A stretch of DNA of 64,000 bases from Klebsiella sp. BIGb0407. Lineage in GTDB: Bacteria > Pseudomonadota > Gammaproteobacteria > Enterobacterales > Enterobacteriaceae. Shown here one piece after another: positions 39,603-48,706 of this stretch. Position numbers and translations under genes: made by a program. The stretch lies in assembly GCF_024807845.1 (NCBI RefSeq), contig NZ_JANUEQ010000001.1, forward strand, positions 1,503,331-1,567,330, given 5' to 3'. The notes below the pieces were generated by a model. That model was not told where the DNA came from. It did not search any database and was given only the letters and a program-made list of their open reading frames with translations. Within the stretch, counting starts at the first letter, position 1. The number at the start of each line of letters is the position of its first letter.

Positions 39603-40375
39603 TATTTAGTTGTAAATCCATATTGTTGGAAAACTTTAGCGGCTTCAGGTCCCTGCAGATATTTATAGAATGCAGAAACAACCGGTGTGTCATGGCCTTT
39701 TACGATAGCGATTGGATATTCAACCTTTTGATGCGTATCTGCCGGGAACACTGAGACAACTTTAACGCCTTTGCTGGCAACAGCATCAGAACCATAAACG
39801 ATACCCAGTGGCGCTTCGTCGCGTTCGACTAATGCCAAAGCACTGCGTACATCTTCCGCTGGCGCTAATTTACTGGAAAGAGTATCCCAGGCACCCAGTT
39901 TCTGAAGCGACTCTTTGGCATAAATTCCCGCAGGCACATGGTCAGGATCCCCTACCGCCAGACGGCCACCATCAAGCAGTTTCAGCCAGTCGGTTTGTGC
40001 ATTAATCGTGATATCGCCCTGTTTGCTGGCTTTCGGAGCGACCAGCACCAGAGTATTTTCCAGCAGATTGGCACGCGTATCCGCTTGAATGCTGTCTTTT
40101 GAAACCGCGTAGTCCATCCACTTCTGATCGGCTGAAATAAATAAATCAGCCGGCGCACCCGCTTCAATCTGTCGTGCCAGAGTAGAAGAAGAGGCAAAAG
40201 AAGAGACAACATCGACTTTATGCTCTTTATTATATTGCGTGGCAATATCTTGTAAGGCATTGGTTAATGATGCGGCAGCAAATACCGTGACTTTATTGCT
40301 ATCCGCGAACGCCTGACCTGCCAGACTCACCGATAGTGCAGTACCCAGTACGAGTTTAACCCAACCCTTGTTCAT
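39602..40375 (-). CDS. modA: Molybdate-binding periplasmic protein ModA
   Basis: 257 residues (E. coli 257), with signal peptide cleaved after AFA near residue 24. Oxyanion-contacting segments: FAAASLTNAL, SFASSSTLARQIEAGAPADLFIS and DHVPAGIYAKESL. First gene of modABC behind a ModE box. Confidence 0.96.
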   Translation of the reverse strand: MNKGWVKLVLGTALSVSLAGQAFADSNKVTVFAAASLTNALQDIATQYNKEHKVDVVSSFASSSTLARQIEAGAPADLFISADQKWMDYAVSKDSIQADTRANLLENTLVLVAPKASKQGDITINAQTDWLKLLDGGRLAVGDPDHVPAGIYAKESLQKLGAWDTLSSKLAPAEDVRSALALVERDEAPLGIVYGSDAVASKGVKVVSVFPADTHQKVEYPIAIVKGHDTPVVSAFYKYLQGPEAAKVFQQYGFTTK

Positions 40376-40394
40376 CGTTTATCTCCGTTTATTT

Positions 40395-40418
40395 CGTTAT
40401 GTACTGTAAAATATAACG
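40395..40418. promoter_or_regulatory. ModE-binding site upstream of modA
   Basis: CGTTATGTA-N6-AATATAACG, an imperfect ModE palindrome, 20 bases before the modA start. In E. coli ModE-molybdate represses modABC from the equivalent position. Confidence 0.8.
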
Positions 40419-40570
40419 ACTAGTGACGTAAACATACAAACATTATCGACCAGAATATTTTGCTCTTTAATCAATTAATCGAGAAGACGGACATCTCAGA
40501 ACGGAAAAACTGCCGATAAGGTGCTAATGATTGACGGGGGAAGTCATACTGTGGCGGGGAGATATTCTTC

Positions 40571-40635
40571 GTCACAGGATTGAGCTGTACCACGCACAGT
40601 GGTACCTCAGTGAATAGTAATCATTACCCTGTGAC
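40571..40635. repeat. Nested inverted repeats between modA and the iclR-type gene
   Basis: The outer arms GTCACAGG (40571-40578) and CCTGTGAC (40628-40635) enclose an inner perfect stem GTACCAC-gcaca-GTGGTAC (40587-40605). The outer arm lies only a few bases from the stop of the IclR gene, so transcript folding there could act as a terminator-like structure; it has no U-run. Confidence 0.45.
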
Positions 40636-40638
40636 GAC

Positions 40639-41403
40639 TTAACGATTAAACAGCGCCAGTTCGATTTTGTCTGTTGCGCTCTTTATTTGCGCGGCTAATT
40701 TTTCGGGGCCGATGGCATTAAGACGAGGTGTTAATGTTGAAATGCTCACCACATAAGCAGGTACGCCGGAATTATCAAAAACTGGTACCGCCGTACACGA
40801 AATACCTCGCTCATTTTCTTCGTTATCGACTGCGAATCCTTGTTCACGGACCCGTTGCATCTCCGCTAAGAAATGAGTTTTATCCGTGATTGTTGTCGGC
40901 GTTAATTGACGAATAATGCAGGTATTACGCAGCCAATAACTCTCCTGATCCTGGAGGGTTGAGAAGGCTAAAAAAACCTTCCCTGCCGCGGTGCAATACA
41001 TTTCGCCATACATTCCTACATAGGTATGCGTGCGAAACGATGAAAATTGCGGTTCAAGTTTATCGCGAAAGACAATTTTGTCCCCTTCGCGAGACAGCAG
41101 ATTAATCGTTTCATTAACTTCATCCATCAGTGAGATTAGCGATGCTCGCGCGACACCGATCAGTTCAGAATTTAATGCACCATGGCCCACATGAAGCATT
41201 TTTAACGTCAGTCGATATGCCCGGGTTGAAGGATATTGTGCTACATATCCCATTGATTCGAGCGTCGATAAAATTCGGTGTGCTGTAGTTTTATTTAACC
41301 CAGTTTGGCGAACAATTTCATGAAGTTGAGCTCCATTCGGATAGTGACTAATAAACTCAAGAATGTTTATCGATTTAATCAGCGACTTCAATTGCTCACT
41401 CAT
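40639..41403 (-). CDS. IclR-family transcriptional regulator of the TRAP/reductase module
   Basis: 254 residues: N-terminal winged helix (residues about 5-65, LHEIVRQTGLNKTTAHRIL) and the C-terminal IclR effector domain containing GKVFLAF, ENERGISCTAVPVFD and the closing SATDKIELALF. A strong AGGGGGG lies before ATG 41403. It is closest in feel to YiaJ, the regulator of the E. coli yiaKLMNO operon, and like YiaJ it neighbours a YiaK-type reductase and a TRAP transporter. Here it stands downstream of the operon on the same strand, behind a terminator, rather than divergently. Confidence 0.88.
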   Translation of the reverse strand: MSEQLKSLIKSINILEFISHYPNGAQLHEIVRQTGLNKTTAHRILSTLESMGYVAQYPSTRAYRLTLKMLHVGHGALNSELIGVARASLISLMDEVNETINLLSREGDKIVFRDKLEPQFSSFRTHTYVGMYGEMYCTAAGKVFLAFSTLQDQESYWLRNTCIIRQLTPTTITDKTHFLAEMQRVREQGFAVDNEENERGISCTAVPVFDNSGVPAYVVSISTLTPRLNAIGPEKLAAQIKSATDKIELALFNR

Positions 41404-41493
41404 GACGCCCCCCTAAGATAACACACTGCATTGCTTCAAATTTTTATAGTAATGATACTCATTCTACCTGAAAGCTGCTCTGTAAATAAACTG

Positions 41494-41519
41494 ATGTTGC
41501 CAGCTCTCGCTGGCAACAT
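41494..41519 (-). terminator. Terminator after the TRAP binding-protein gene
   Basis: Perfect 11-bp stem ATGTTGCCAGC/GCTGGCAACAT with a 4-base loop; minus-strand reading continues CAGTTTATTT. It separates the transporter operon from the iclR gene. Confidence 0.75.
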
Positions 41520-41533
41520 GCCATATTTTAGGG

Positions 41534-42511
41534 CTATTTTTGTGTTGCTAAAATCTCGGTGATAATAGCGTCACCATTTTCATCGGTGAATGTTTTCCAG
41601 ACAGGTTTTGCCTGTGTCTGGAATGCTTGCATATTCACGTCACGATTAACCTTCATACCGTCTTTTTCCAGGGTGCTAATCATTTCTTCTTCTTTCTGCA
41701 CGCTCATTACACGCTGGAGATCAATGGCTTCTTTAGCAACATCAGTGATGATTTTTTGCTGTTCAGGTGTCAGTTTATTGAATTTTTTCAAATTCATAGC
41801 AATAACCAGCGGCGAGTAAGCATGCTGAGACAGACTGAGATAGTCCTGAACTTCAAATAATTTAAATGATAGCGTGATACTGATAGGGTGATCCTGCGCA
41901 TCCACAACACCCGATTCTAATGCGGTATACAGTTCTGAAACAGGGATCTGTTGTGGGCTGGCCCCCATTAGCTTAAACATATCATTCAGTGCTTTGGCAT
42001 TATTCACGCGCATCTGTAACCCTTTCAGATCCTCTGGGTTTTTAATAGGGCGTTTTGAATTCGTGATATTACGGAAACCATTTTCAGGGTATCCCAGTCC
42101 TTTTACGCCATATTTTTCCATTTTTTTAAGTACATCCTGACCCGGTTTACCATCGAGTGCCAAATACGCACTTTCACGCGTCGGGAAAATATACGGCAGT
42201 TCAAATGCAGCTCCATCCGGAATTAAACCTGACCAGTTATTTATTCCCACCATCGAGATATCGACAATGCCAGAGCGCGTGCCGTCAATCATCTGTTTAT
42301 CACCGCCAAGTTGCCCTTGCGGAAAGAGGTTGACGATAATATCTCCATTTGAGCGCGCTTCAACTTCTTTTTTGAAATGCTTCGCGAGATCTTGTTGAAG
42401 ATCTGATTCAGGAGCCGCATGAGCAAATTTCAATGTCACAGCGGCAGATGCAGGTAAAGCAAATAGGGATAATGCGGTCAACAAGCTTGCTATTGTTATT
42501 AATTTTTTCAT
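41534..42511 (-). CDS. TRAP transporter substrate-binding protein (DctP/YiaO family)
   Basis: 325 residues with signal peptide (cleavage after PASA near residue 23) and the DctP fold. Key segments: LKFAHAAPESDLQQ, MSVGINNWSG variant (ISMVGINNWSGLIP), GFRNITNSKRPI, LQMRVNNAKALNDMFKLMGA with the conserved Arg that binds the substrate carboxylate, and ALESGVVDAQDHP. The substrate is therefore an organic acid. ATG 42511 follows a GTG at 42514. Similar to YiaO, the 2,3-diketo-L-gulonate binding protein, but the ligand here is not proven. Confidence 0.9.
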   Translation of the reverse strand: MKKLITIASLLTALSLFALPASAAVTLKFAHAAPESDLQQDLAKHFKKEVEARSNGDIIVNLFPQGQLGGDKQMIDGTRSGIVDISMVGINNWSGLIPDGAAFELPYIFPTRESAYLALDGKPGQDVLKKMEKYGVKGLGYPENGFRNITNSKRPIKNPEDLKGLQMRVNNAKALNDMFKLMGASPQQIPVSELYTALESGVVDAQDHPISITLSFKLFEVQDYLSLSQHAYSPLVIAMNLKKFNKLTPEQQKIITDVAKEAIDLQRVMSVQKEEEMISTLEKDGMKVNRDVNMQAFQTQAKPVWKTFTDENGDAIITEILATQK

Positions 42512-42529
42512 CACGTAATTACTCCAGTA

Positions 42530-43810
42530 TTAGCCAATAACGAATTGCATCGGGAAAATAATAATTTGTGGAAATATCACGAATAAAATGAGCAATAAAC
42601 AGTACGCAAAAATAAAGGGTAAAGCACCGCGTGTTGCTTGTGACATTGGAGCTTTTGCTACGCCACAGACAACATTCAGAACCGTACCGACTGGGGGAAC
42701 AATTAAACTGATAGAACAGTTAATAATAAACATTAAACCAAAATAGACCGGGTCAATACCCGCAATATTAATGACCGGCATTAATAACGGGACAAGAATC
42801 AAGACCATTGGACTTAAATCCATGACCATACCAATCATGAAAACAATCAGCATAATAACGGCCATCAGCAAACGAGGACTGTCTATAAGAGGCTCTAATA
42901 GTCCGGCTAATTGCTGTGGTAATTGTGCAATAGTAATTAACCACGCGGCAACCATGGCACACCCAACCAGGAACATGACCATTGCCGTTGCCCGGCCAGC
43001 CGTCAGTAATACAAGGTAAAATTTTCGTAGATTTAATTCACGGTAAACAACGGTGGAAATAAAGATGGCATAGACCGCCGCCACAACCGCGGCCTCCGTT
43101 GGCGTAAATATCCCAAAACGGATCCCACCGACAATAATAATCGGCAACATCAATGCCCATAAACCATCACGCAGTGCCGCACGTTTCTCTTCTTTAGTCG
43201 CTTTCTCTTTTACCGGGAGTGATTCTTTCCTGACAATAAAACTCCAGACAATCGTCAGGGTGACCCCCATTAAAAGACCGGGAACAATGCCGCCTAAAAA
43301 GAGGTTTTTAATCGAAATACCGCCAGCTACGCCGATTAAGATTAACGGTAATGATGGCGGAATAACGGCAGCAATAATACCACCAGAAGCCAGCAGTCCC
43401 ATTGATGAGGATTCAGGATATTTTTCGGCTTTCATCATCGGATATAGGATACTGACTAATGCTGCCGCATCCGCAACCGCAGATCCTGATAGCCCGGCAA
43501 GTAATACCGAGGTCATAATGGCAACATAGCCTAATCCCCCTTTTCGGTGCCCGACATAGCAACTGGCAAGGCGAACAATACGTGTTGATAATCCACCCGC
43601 TGACATCACTTCGCCGGCAATCAAGAAGAAAGGAATCGCCAGTAGTGCAAAATTATCCACACCATTGATCAACGATTGAGCTAATATATCTGCGCTAAAA
43701 ACATCTAAATGAAACATCAGCGCAATAGCTGATAGCAATAATGCAAATGCAACCGGCAGACGCAGCAAGATGCCAACAATCAGAACACCAAGAAAAATAA
43801 ATAACGTCAT
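42530..43810 (-). CDS. TRAP transporter large permease (DctM/YiaN family)
   Basis: 426 residues with about 12 membrane helices, the cation-coupled translocation subunit. Typical patterns are the N-terminal LPVAFALLLSAIAL, SAVADAAALVSILYPMM, GGIIAAVIPPSLPLILIG and IVPPVGTVLNVV. Twenty bases before it is dctP, ten bases after dctQ. Confidence 0.92.
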   Translation of the reverse strand: MTLFIFLGVLIVGILLRLPVAFALLLSAIALMFHLDVFSADILAQSLINGVDNFALLAIPFFLIAGEVMSAGGLSTRIVRLASCYVGHRKGGLGYVAIMTSVLLAGLSGSAVADAAALVSILYPMMKAEKYPESSSMGLLASGGIIAAVIPPSLPLILIGVAGGISIKNLFLGGIVPGLLMGVTLTIVWSFIVRKESLPVKEKATKEEKRAALRDGLWALMLPIIIVGGIRFGIFTPTEAAVVAAVYAIFISTVVYRELNLRKFYLVLLTAGRATAMVMFLVGCAMVAAWLITIAQLPQQLAGLLEPLIDSPRLLMAVIMLIVFMIGMVMDLSPMVLILVPLLMPVINIAGIDPVYFGLMFIINCSISLIVPPVGTVLNVVCGVAKAPMSQATRGALPFIFAYCLLLILFVIFPQIIIFPMQFVIG

Positions 43811-43820
43811 GCTGGTCTCC

Positions 43821-44294
43821 TTATGATTTTTCTAATAGCCAGTCAGGAAAGAAAATACGAATAAATGATAAAATAATCATTAGTCCGCCAGATATTGTTC
43901 CCGCCAAATAAAATAACCCCGAAGGCAGGCCTGTGAGCTGCGAAATATCATCCCAGTTTTGTAGCATCTGCTCATAAGAACCAATAAATAGCATTGAGAC
44001 ACATAGCAGAATAATTGCCCAGCAAACACGGCGCAGAAAAGGAACTAAACGCGGCATTAAACGGTCAGTAAATTCGGTAACCGCCAGATGCTCATCACGC
44101 TTAAGTACCACAACTGCGCCCAGCATAACGACCCAAACTAATCCAAGACGGGAGATCTCAACCGATTCTCGTAATCCGGAAGAAAAACCGTAGCGCATAA
44201 CGACATTAGAAAAGACCAGTATCACCATTATTATAAGAATCAATGCAATAACAGCATCGATTATGTTCCATAATCCCCTGATGATTGCCTGCAT
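43821..44294 (-). CDS. TRAP transporter small permease (DctQ/YiaM family)
   Basis: 157 residues with four membrane helices and the DctQ pattern VVMRYGFSSGLRESVEISRL, where the conserved basic and acidic residues follow the second helix. Partner of the DctM subunit next door. Confidence 0.9.
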   Translation of the reverse strand: MQAIIRGLWNIIDAVIALILIIMVILVFSNVVMRYGFSSGLRESVEISRLGLVWVVMLGAVVVLKRDEHLAVTEFTDRLMPRLVPFLRRVCWAIILLCVSMLFIGSYEQMLQNWDDISQLTGLPSGLFYLAGTISGGLMIILSFIRIFFPDWLLEKS

Positions 44295-44319
44295 AATGGC
44301 TCCTTCTATTCAATAAGGA

Positions 44320-45321
44320 TTAAAGTTGAGTGATTTGTTGCCAGATACCATCATTAATCTCGATGCCACCTTGCGCCTGATGCTTATCAATAAAAGCCTG
44401 AACTTCAGAACCCGCAATCATCACTCGACCACTTTCTGCAGGTTCAGAGGCCATCACATAATCACGAATACGCTGCATTTCATGTGCAAATACATCGGGA
44501 GCCATTGTTTTATTCACATCAATGGCAATTAAGAATTGAGATACGCCGAATTCTGCTTTACGGTCTTCCGTTAATGCTGGCACAGAATAGCCGCCGCTCA
44601 CTGCGGTAAGTAACATATCGAGGATGACAGACATCGATGAGCCTTTCCAAAAACCCATAGGTAATAGTCGTTTGTTTTTCCAGAGTAAATGAGGATCGGT
44701 GGTTAAATTACCCGCATCATCAAAGCCGCCAGCAACCGGGAGTTCTTTGTCTGCCAGTACGTAATTTTGTAGCTGACCATAGGAATACTGGCTCATAGAG
44801 CAATCCACCAGCATCGGTGGGTTGCCTGGCATTGAAAGGATCAGAGGGTTCGAGCCAATGCGGTGATCTTTCCCGCCCCATGCAGGCATAACTGCAACAG
44901 AGTTAGTCGAGGCTATCCCGGCAAATCCACGACGCGCCATTTTTAATACATATGCCCCGCCTCGCATCCAGTGGTTTGAATTGCGCATGGCAACCATACC
45001 AATACCCGATTCTTGTGCCAGAGTCATCGCGCGTTCGGCACAAATCAGTCCGTTTAAAACACCCGGACCAAAATGGCAATCCCACTGCTCCAATGCGCCA
45101 AATTGTTGGACGCATTCAGGCTCAGCATTCAGTTGAATATGACCTTGATCGACTTGTTCAATAAAAACAGGGAAACGATTTATACCATGAGAATAAGTAC
45201 CTTCATTGGCCATTTCAACAAAGCCAGACGCTAATTGCTCCGCGCGTTGTTTATTCATTCCACGTTTTAATAAAATACGCTGATATTCGTTTTTTAATGC
45301 GCTTAAACTGACTAATGGCAT
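44320..45321 (-). CDS. Malate/L-lactate dehydrogenase-type oxidoreductase, YiaK-like
   Basis: 333 residues, NAD(P)-dependent reductase of the YlbC/YiaK (LDH2) family. Conserved: GTYSHGINRFPVFIEQ with catalytic His near residue 45, RNSNHWMRGGAYV, IGSNPLILSMPG and KGSSMSVILDMLL. The resemblance to E. coli YiaK, the 2,3-diketo-L-gulonate reductase, is strong along its length. As first gene of an operon with a TRAP importer, it should reduce the imported 2-oxo acid. No yiaL, lyxK or sgb genes follow, so downstream steps must be elsewhere. Confidence 0.85.
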   Translation of the reverse strand: MPLVSLSALKNEYQRILLKRGMNKQRAEQLASGFVEMANEGTYSHGINRFPVFIEQVDQGHIQLNAEPECVQQFGALEQWDCHFGPGVLNGLICAERAMTLAQESGIGMVAMRNSNHWMRGGAYVLKMARRGFAGIASTNSVAVMPAWGGKDHRIGSNPLILSMPGNPPMLVDCSMSQYSYGQLQNYVLADKELPVAGGFDDAGNLTTDPHLLWKNKRLLPMGFWKGSSMSVILDMLLTAVSGGYSVPALTEDRKAEFGVSQFLIAIDVNKTMAPDVFAHEMQRIRDYVMASEPAESGRVMIAGSEVQAFIDKHQAQGGIEINDGIWQQITQL

Positions 45322-45438
45322 ATCATCATCTCCGGTTTTTATTTCACCGAAGTATTAGCCAGCTTGTTTACTTTTAATATCATCAAATAATAGATTTGTG
45401 AGCATAACTGTTAAAAATGAAATAATTGATGGTTTTTG

Positions 45439-45453
45439 TTTCGCATTGCGGAA
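45439..45453. promoter_or_regulatory. Candidate IclR-type operator upstream of the YiaK-like operon
   Basis: TTTCGCATTGCGGAA is a near-perfect palindrome around a central T and fits operators of IclR-family regulators (TTTCGCA-type half-sites). It lies about 120 bases before the start of the reductase gene. Confidence 0.5.
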
Positions 45454-45880
45454 TGTTGTCGATTATGAACCGATTAACCATAACTATTTGAAAAGAATTA
45501 GTTATTTTTTAAATTAATTGAAAACAGGTCATAGAAATGGCAAAGGTTCAGTGGGTAGCTGGCTCTGCCTGGCAGTTCCTTAAGATTATTTACACGATGA
45601 ATACCATAGAACAGGCACACAACCAGTTCAGGCAACTAGCTAACAATAAGGGAACGTTCCGGAATGAAAATACTCTGCTGAAGTGATTTTATCGGGGGGA
45701 ATAAATATCCGGAAAAAATGGACAATGCCAACCCGGATCTGGAATTTGGCATTGTCACAATTAGCAATTTATTTTGAGACCCGTTCAGATAAAATAATCA
45801 CGTTGTACTTATTTTTTAACGTGATACAGAATCATAAACGCTCTCAAAGAGCCGGGCGTAAATAAATAGCGAACGGCGTT
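45454..45880. other. Gap between the YiaK-like operon and acrZ, with two stem-loops
   Basis: No gene found. Two inverted repeats stand out: GACAATGCCAA (45721-45731) against TTGGCATTGTC (45746-45756), a perfect 11-bp stem; and ATCACGTT against AACGTGAT around 45799-45827. A palindrome GGAACGTTCC lies near 45652. The 60-codon open frame at 45683-45865 runs through these stems and has no ribosome site. Confidence 0.4.
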
Positions 45881-46015
45881 TTATTTTTCCCGATGACCAA
45901 TATTTGAGAAAGCGTTAAAGGCTTCCCCTAATAAATAGATGGATCCCAGGATAACGGTCATCACTACCGGCACCAGAATGGCGACTAAACCTAAACTCTT
46001 CAGTAATTCTATCAT
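45881..46015 (-). CDS. acrZ: AcrZ, small membrane partner of the AcrAB-TolC efflux pump
   Basis: A 44-residue protein, MIELLKSLGLVAILVPVVMT followed by VILGSIYLLGEAFNAF and a short polar tail. It matches E. coli AcrZ (49 residues) through the whole bent membrane helix, including the ELLKSL start and the GEAFN-type end; the tail is shorter. GGAG lies upstream. It sits divergently from modE, exactly where E. coli has acrZ between modA and modE. AcrZ binds AcrB and changes its drug preference. Confidence 0.9.
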   Translation of the reverse strand: MIELLKSLGLVAILVPVVMTVILGSIYLLGEAFNAFSNIGHREK

Positions 46016-46141
46016 TGCTGTCTCCAGTAAAAGTGCATCTTATTATTCTATCGTGGGTTGTGGTAAATGTACGATCCTTTTGTGCCATTTATACACAGAT
46101 TGACTATAGTAGCTCTCCCCTTTCCCTGAAATGGAGAAGCT

Positions 46142-46933
46142 ATGCAAGCTGAAATTCTGTTAACCATGAAGCTACAACAACGTATCTTCGCCGATCCTCG
46201 CCGAATAAGCCTGCTTAAGCAGATAAAACAGACAGGCTCTATCAGTCAGGGGGCTAAACTTGCGGGTATTAGCTATAAAAGCGCCTGGGATGCTATCAAT
46301 GAAATGAACCAGATGGCAGAACATATTCTGGTGGAACGTGCGACCGGTGGTAAAGGCGGCGGTGGTGCTGTCGTTACGCGTTACGGTGACCGTTTGATTC
46401 AACTCTATGACTTACTAGGGCAAATTCAGCAAAAAGCTTTTGATGTATTGCAGGATGACTCCCTGCCACTGGACAGCCTTCTGGCTTCTATTTCTCGCTT
46501 CTCGCTGCAAACCAGTGCGCGTAATCAGCTGTTTGGTACCGTGGTTAAACGTCATTACGAACAAGTCCAGCAGCAAATAGAGATCCTGCTGACTGACGGC
46601 AAGACACGAGTTAAAGCCGCTATTACGCGTCAGAGTGCCGATAGACTGGCGCTGACTGAAGGAAAAGAAGTTCTGGTATTAATTAAAGCGCCCTGGATCG
46701 AACTGACCACCCATCCTTCAGAACTGACAGCCACAGACAACCAGCTGGCGGGAAAAATTACCACGATTGAGCAAGGGCAAGAGCAAAGTGAAGTTCTGAT
46801 CCAGTTAGTGGATGGTCAAATCCTGTGCGCCACTTTACCTAATAGTCATTTACAGCAGCAGGCTCTGGAAGAAGGCTCTGAAGTGACGGCATTTTTTAAT
46901 GCCGATCGGGTCATTATCGCCACGCTATGCTAA
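46142..46933 (+). CDS. modE: Molybdate-responsive regulator ModE
   Basis: 263 residues (E. coli 262). N-terminal winged helix (about 20-80, GSISQGAKLAGISYKSAWDAI, with GGKGGGGAVVTRYG wing) and two C-terminal mop domains (SARNQLFGTV and a second repeat) that bind molybdate. It should act at the ModE sites found before modA and moaA in this window. Confidence 0.96.
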   Translation: MQAEILLTMKLQQRIFADPRRISLLKQIKQTGSISQGAKLAGISYKSAWDAINEMNQMAEHILVERATGGKGGGGAVVTRYGDRLIQLYDLLGQIQQKAFDVLQDDSLPLDSLLASISRFSLQTSARNQLFGTVVKRHYEQVQQQIEILLTDGKTRVKAAITRQSADRLALTEGKEVLVLIKAPWIELTTHPSELTATDNQLAGKITTIEQGQEQSEVLIQLVDGQILCATLPNSHLQQQALEEGSEVTAFFNADRVIIATLC

Positions 46934-47009
46934 AAGTTAACCAGTGATTGACATTGCGGCCGACAACTCGTATTCCTGTCAGTAATTGCTGCAATAATTG
47001 GAATAACAT

Positions 47010-48482
47010 ATGTCTTCGTTGCATATTTCGCAAGGCACGTTTCACCTTAGCGATACTAAAACCTTTAACCTTAATAGTCTGACCATTAACGCCGGAGAAA
47101 GCTGGGCTTTCGTCGGGGCAAATGGCAGCGGTAAATCAGCCCTGGCACGCGCGCTGGCAGGTTCTTTACTGTTACAAAAAGGCCAGCGTAACTGCGATTT
47201 CAGCCGAATTGCCCACCTGTCTTTTGAACAATTGCAGAAACTGGTGAGTGATGAATGGCAGCGTAATAACACGGATATGCTCAGTCCCGATGAAGATGAT
47301 ACCGGGCGTACAACCGCGGAAATTATTCAGGATGAAGTGAAAAACATCGAGCGCTGCAATAAGCTGGCAGCGCTGTTTGGTATCAGCCATTTACTGACGC
47401 GGCGCTTTAAATATCTCTCCACAGGAGAAACGCGGAAAACGCTATTATGCCAGGCGCTGATGTCCGAACCAGAGCTGCTTATTCTCGATGAGCCTTTTGA
47501 CGGCCTGGATGTACAGTCACGCCAACAGCTATCTCAGTTACTTGAGGATCTTAGTGCGCAAGGCTATACCCTGGTACTGGTACTCAATCGCTTTGATGAA
47601 ATCCCGGACTTTATCCAGTATGTCGGCGTGCTTGCCGAGTGCACTCTGACTGAAATCGGTGAAAAGCAGTCCCTGCTCGAACAGGCTCTGATTGCACAGC
47701 TGGCACACAGTGAAACGCTGGATGGACTTGCTCTTCCACAAGCTGACCACACTGACTCAAGTTATGGATTATCAGCAGATCAGCCTCGTATCGTCCTTAA
47801 CAATGGCGTGGTGGAGTATAACGACAGGCCTATTCTTCATAATCTGTCATGGACGGTCAATCCTGGCGAACACTGGCAGATTGTCGGCCCTAATGGCGCG
47901 GGTAAATCAACGCTACTAAGCCTGGTAACGGGCGATCACCCGCAAGGTTACAGTAACGATTTAACCCTGTTTGGCCGCCGCCGGGGCAGCGGAGAAACTA
48001 TCTGGGATATTAAAAAACATATTGGTTATGTCAGCAGTAGTCTGCACCTCGACTATCGGGTCAGCACCACGGTACGCAATGTCATTCTGTCTGGCTATTT
48101 TGATTCAATCGGTATCTATCAGGCTATTTCTGAAAGTCAGCAAAAACTTACCCGTGAATGGCTGAATATTATAGGAATGAATAATGCCACCGCTGATGCT
48201 CCCTTCCACAGCCTTTCCTGGGGGCAGCAGCGACTGGCGCTGATTGCTCGTGCCTTAGTGAAACACCCTACCCTACTGATTCTGGATGAACCGCTACAAG
48301 GTCTCGATCCGCTTAATCGCCAGTTAATCCGCCGGTTTGTCAATATTCTGATAGGAGAAGGCACCACTCAGTTGCTGTTTGTATCTCACCATGCTGAAGA
48401 TGCACCTGACTGTATCACTCACCGCCTGACATTTGTTCCGGATGAAGATAAATACCGTTACCAGATAGATAATCTGGCTTAA
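47010..48482 (+). CDS. modF: ModF, double ABC ATPase of the molybdate locus
   Basis: 490 residues, the same as E. coli ModF (PhrA). Two nucleotide-binding domains: GANGSGKSA near residue 37 and LLILDEPFDGLD in the first, GPNGAGKST near residue 295, SWGQQRL and LLILDEPLQGLDP in the second. No membrane domain. Function is not settled; it is cotranscribed with modE in E. coli. Confidence 0.95.
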   Translation: MSSLHISQGTFHLSDTKTFNLNSLTINAGESWAFVGANGSGKSALARALAGSLLLQKGQRNCDFSRIAHLSFEQLQKLVSDEWQRNNTDMLSPDEDDTGRTTAEIIQDEVKNIERCNKLAALFGISHLLTRRFKYLSTGETRKTLLCQALMSEPELLILDEPFDGLDVQSRQQLSQLLEDLSAQGYTLVLVLNRFDEIPDFIQYVGVLAECTLTEIGEKQSLLEQALIAQLAHSETLDGLALPQADHTDSSYGLSADQPRIVLNNGVVEYNDRPILHNLSWTVNPGEHWQIVGPNGAGKSTLLSLVTGDHPQGYSNDLTLFGRRRGSGETIWDIKKHIGYVSSSLHLDYRVSTTVRNVILSGYFDSIGIYQAISESQQKLTREWLNIIGMNNATADAPFHSLSWGQQRLALIARALVKHPTLLILDEPLQGLDPLNRQLIRRFVNILIGEGTTQLLFVSHHAEDAPDCITHRLTFVPDEDKYRYQIDNLA

Positions 48483-48489
48483 TCGGAAA

Positions 48490-48510
48490 CCCCGGCTACT
48501 ACAGCCGGGG
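48490..48510 (+). terminator. Terminator after modF
   Basis: GC-rich stem CCCCGGCT/AGCCGGGG with a 5-base loop, followed by TCTGCTTGTT. It separates modEF from the aga-type cluster. Confidence 0.7.
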
Positions 48511-48706
48511 TCTGCTTGTTAAAAGACAATCCCGCCATACGCAAAACCAGACCTTTAAATATCAAAAAACAATTTTAATTTCATGGCGTTTGAGAATCCG
48601 CTCTCAACCTTCTCATCTTTTATTTTATTAATTCGGTCTAAAAAAGCAGTATCACTGACATATATCGACAGGGAATGGCGATATTCAATCCATAGGGAGC
48701 AATACA

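Noticed and set aside
45683..45865. 60-codon open frame before acrZ
   Set aside because: Runs through two stem-loops, no ribosome site; the real small gene there is acrZ on the other strand.
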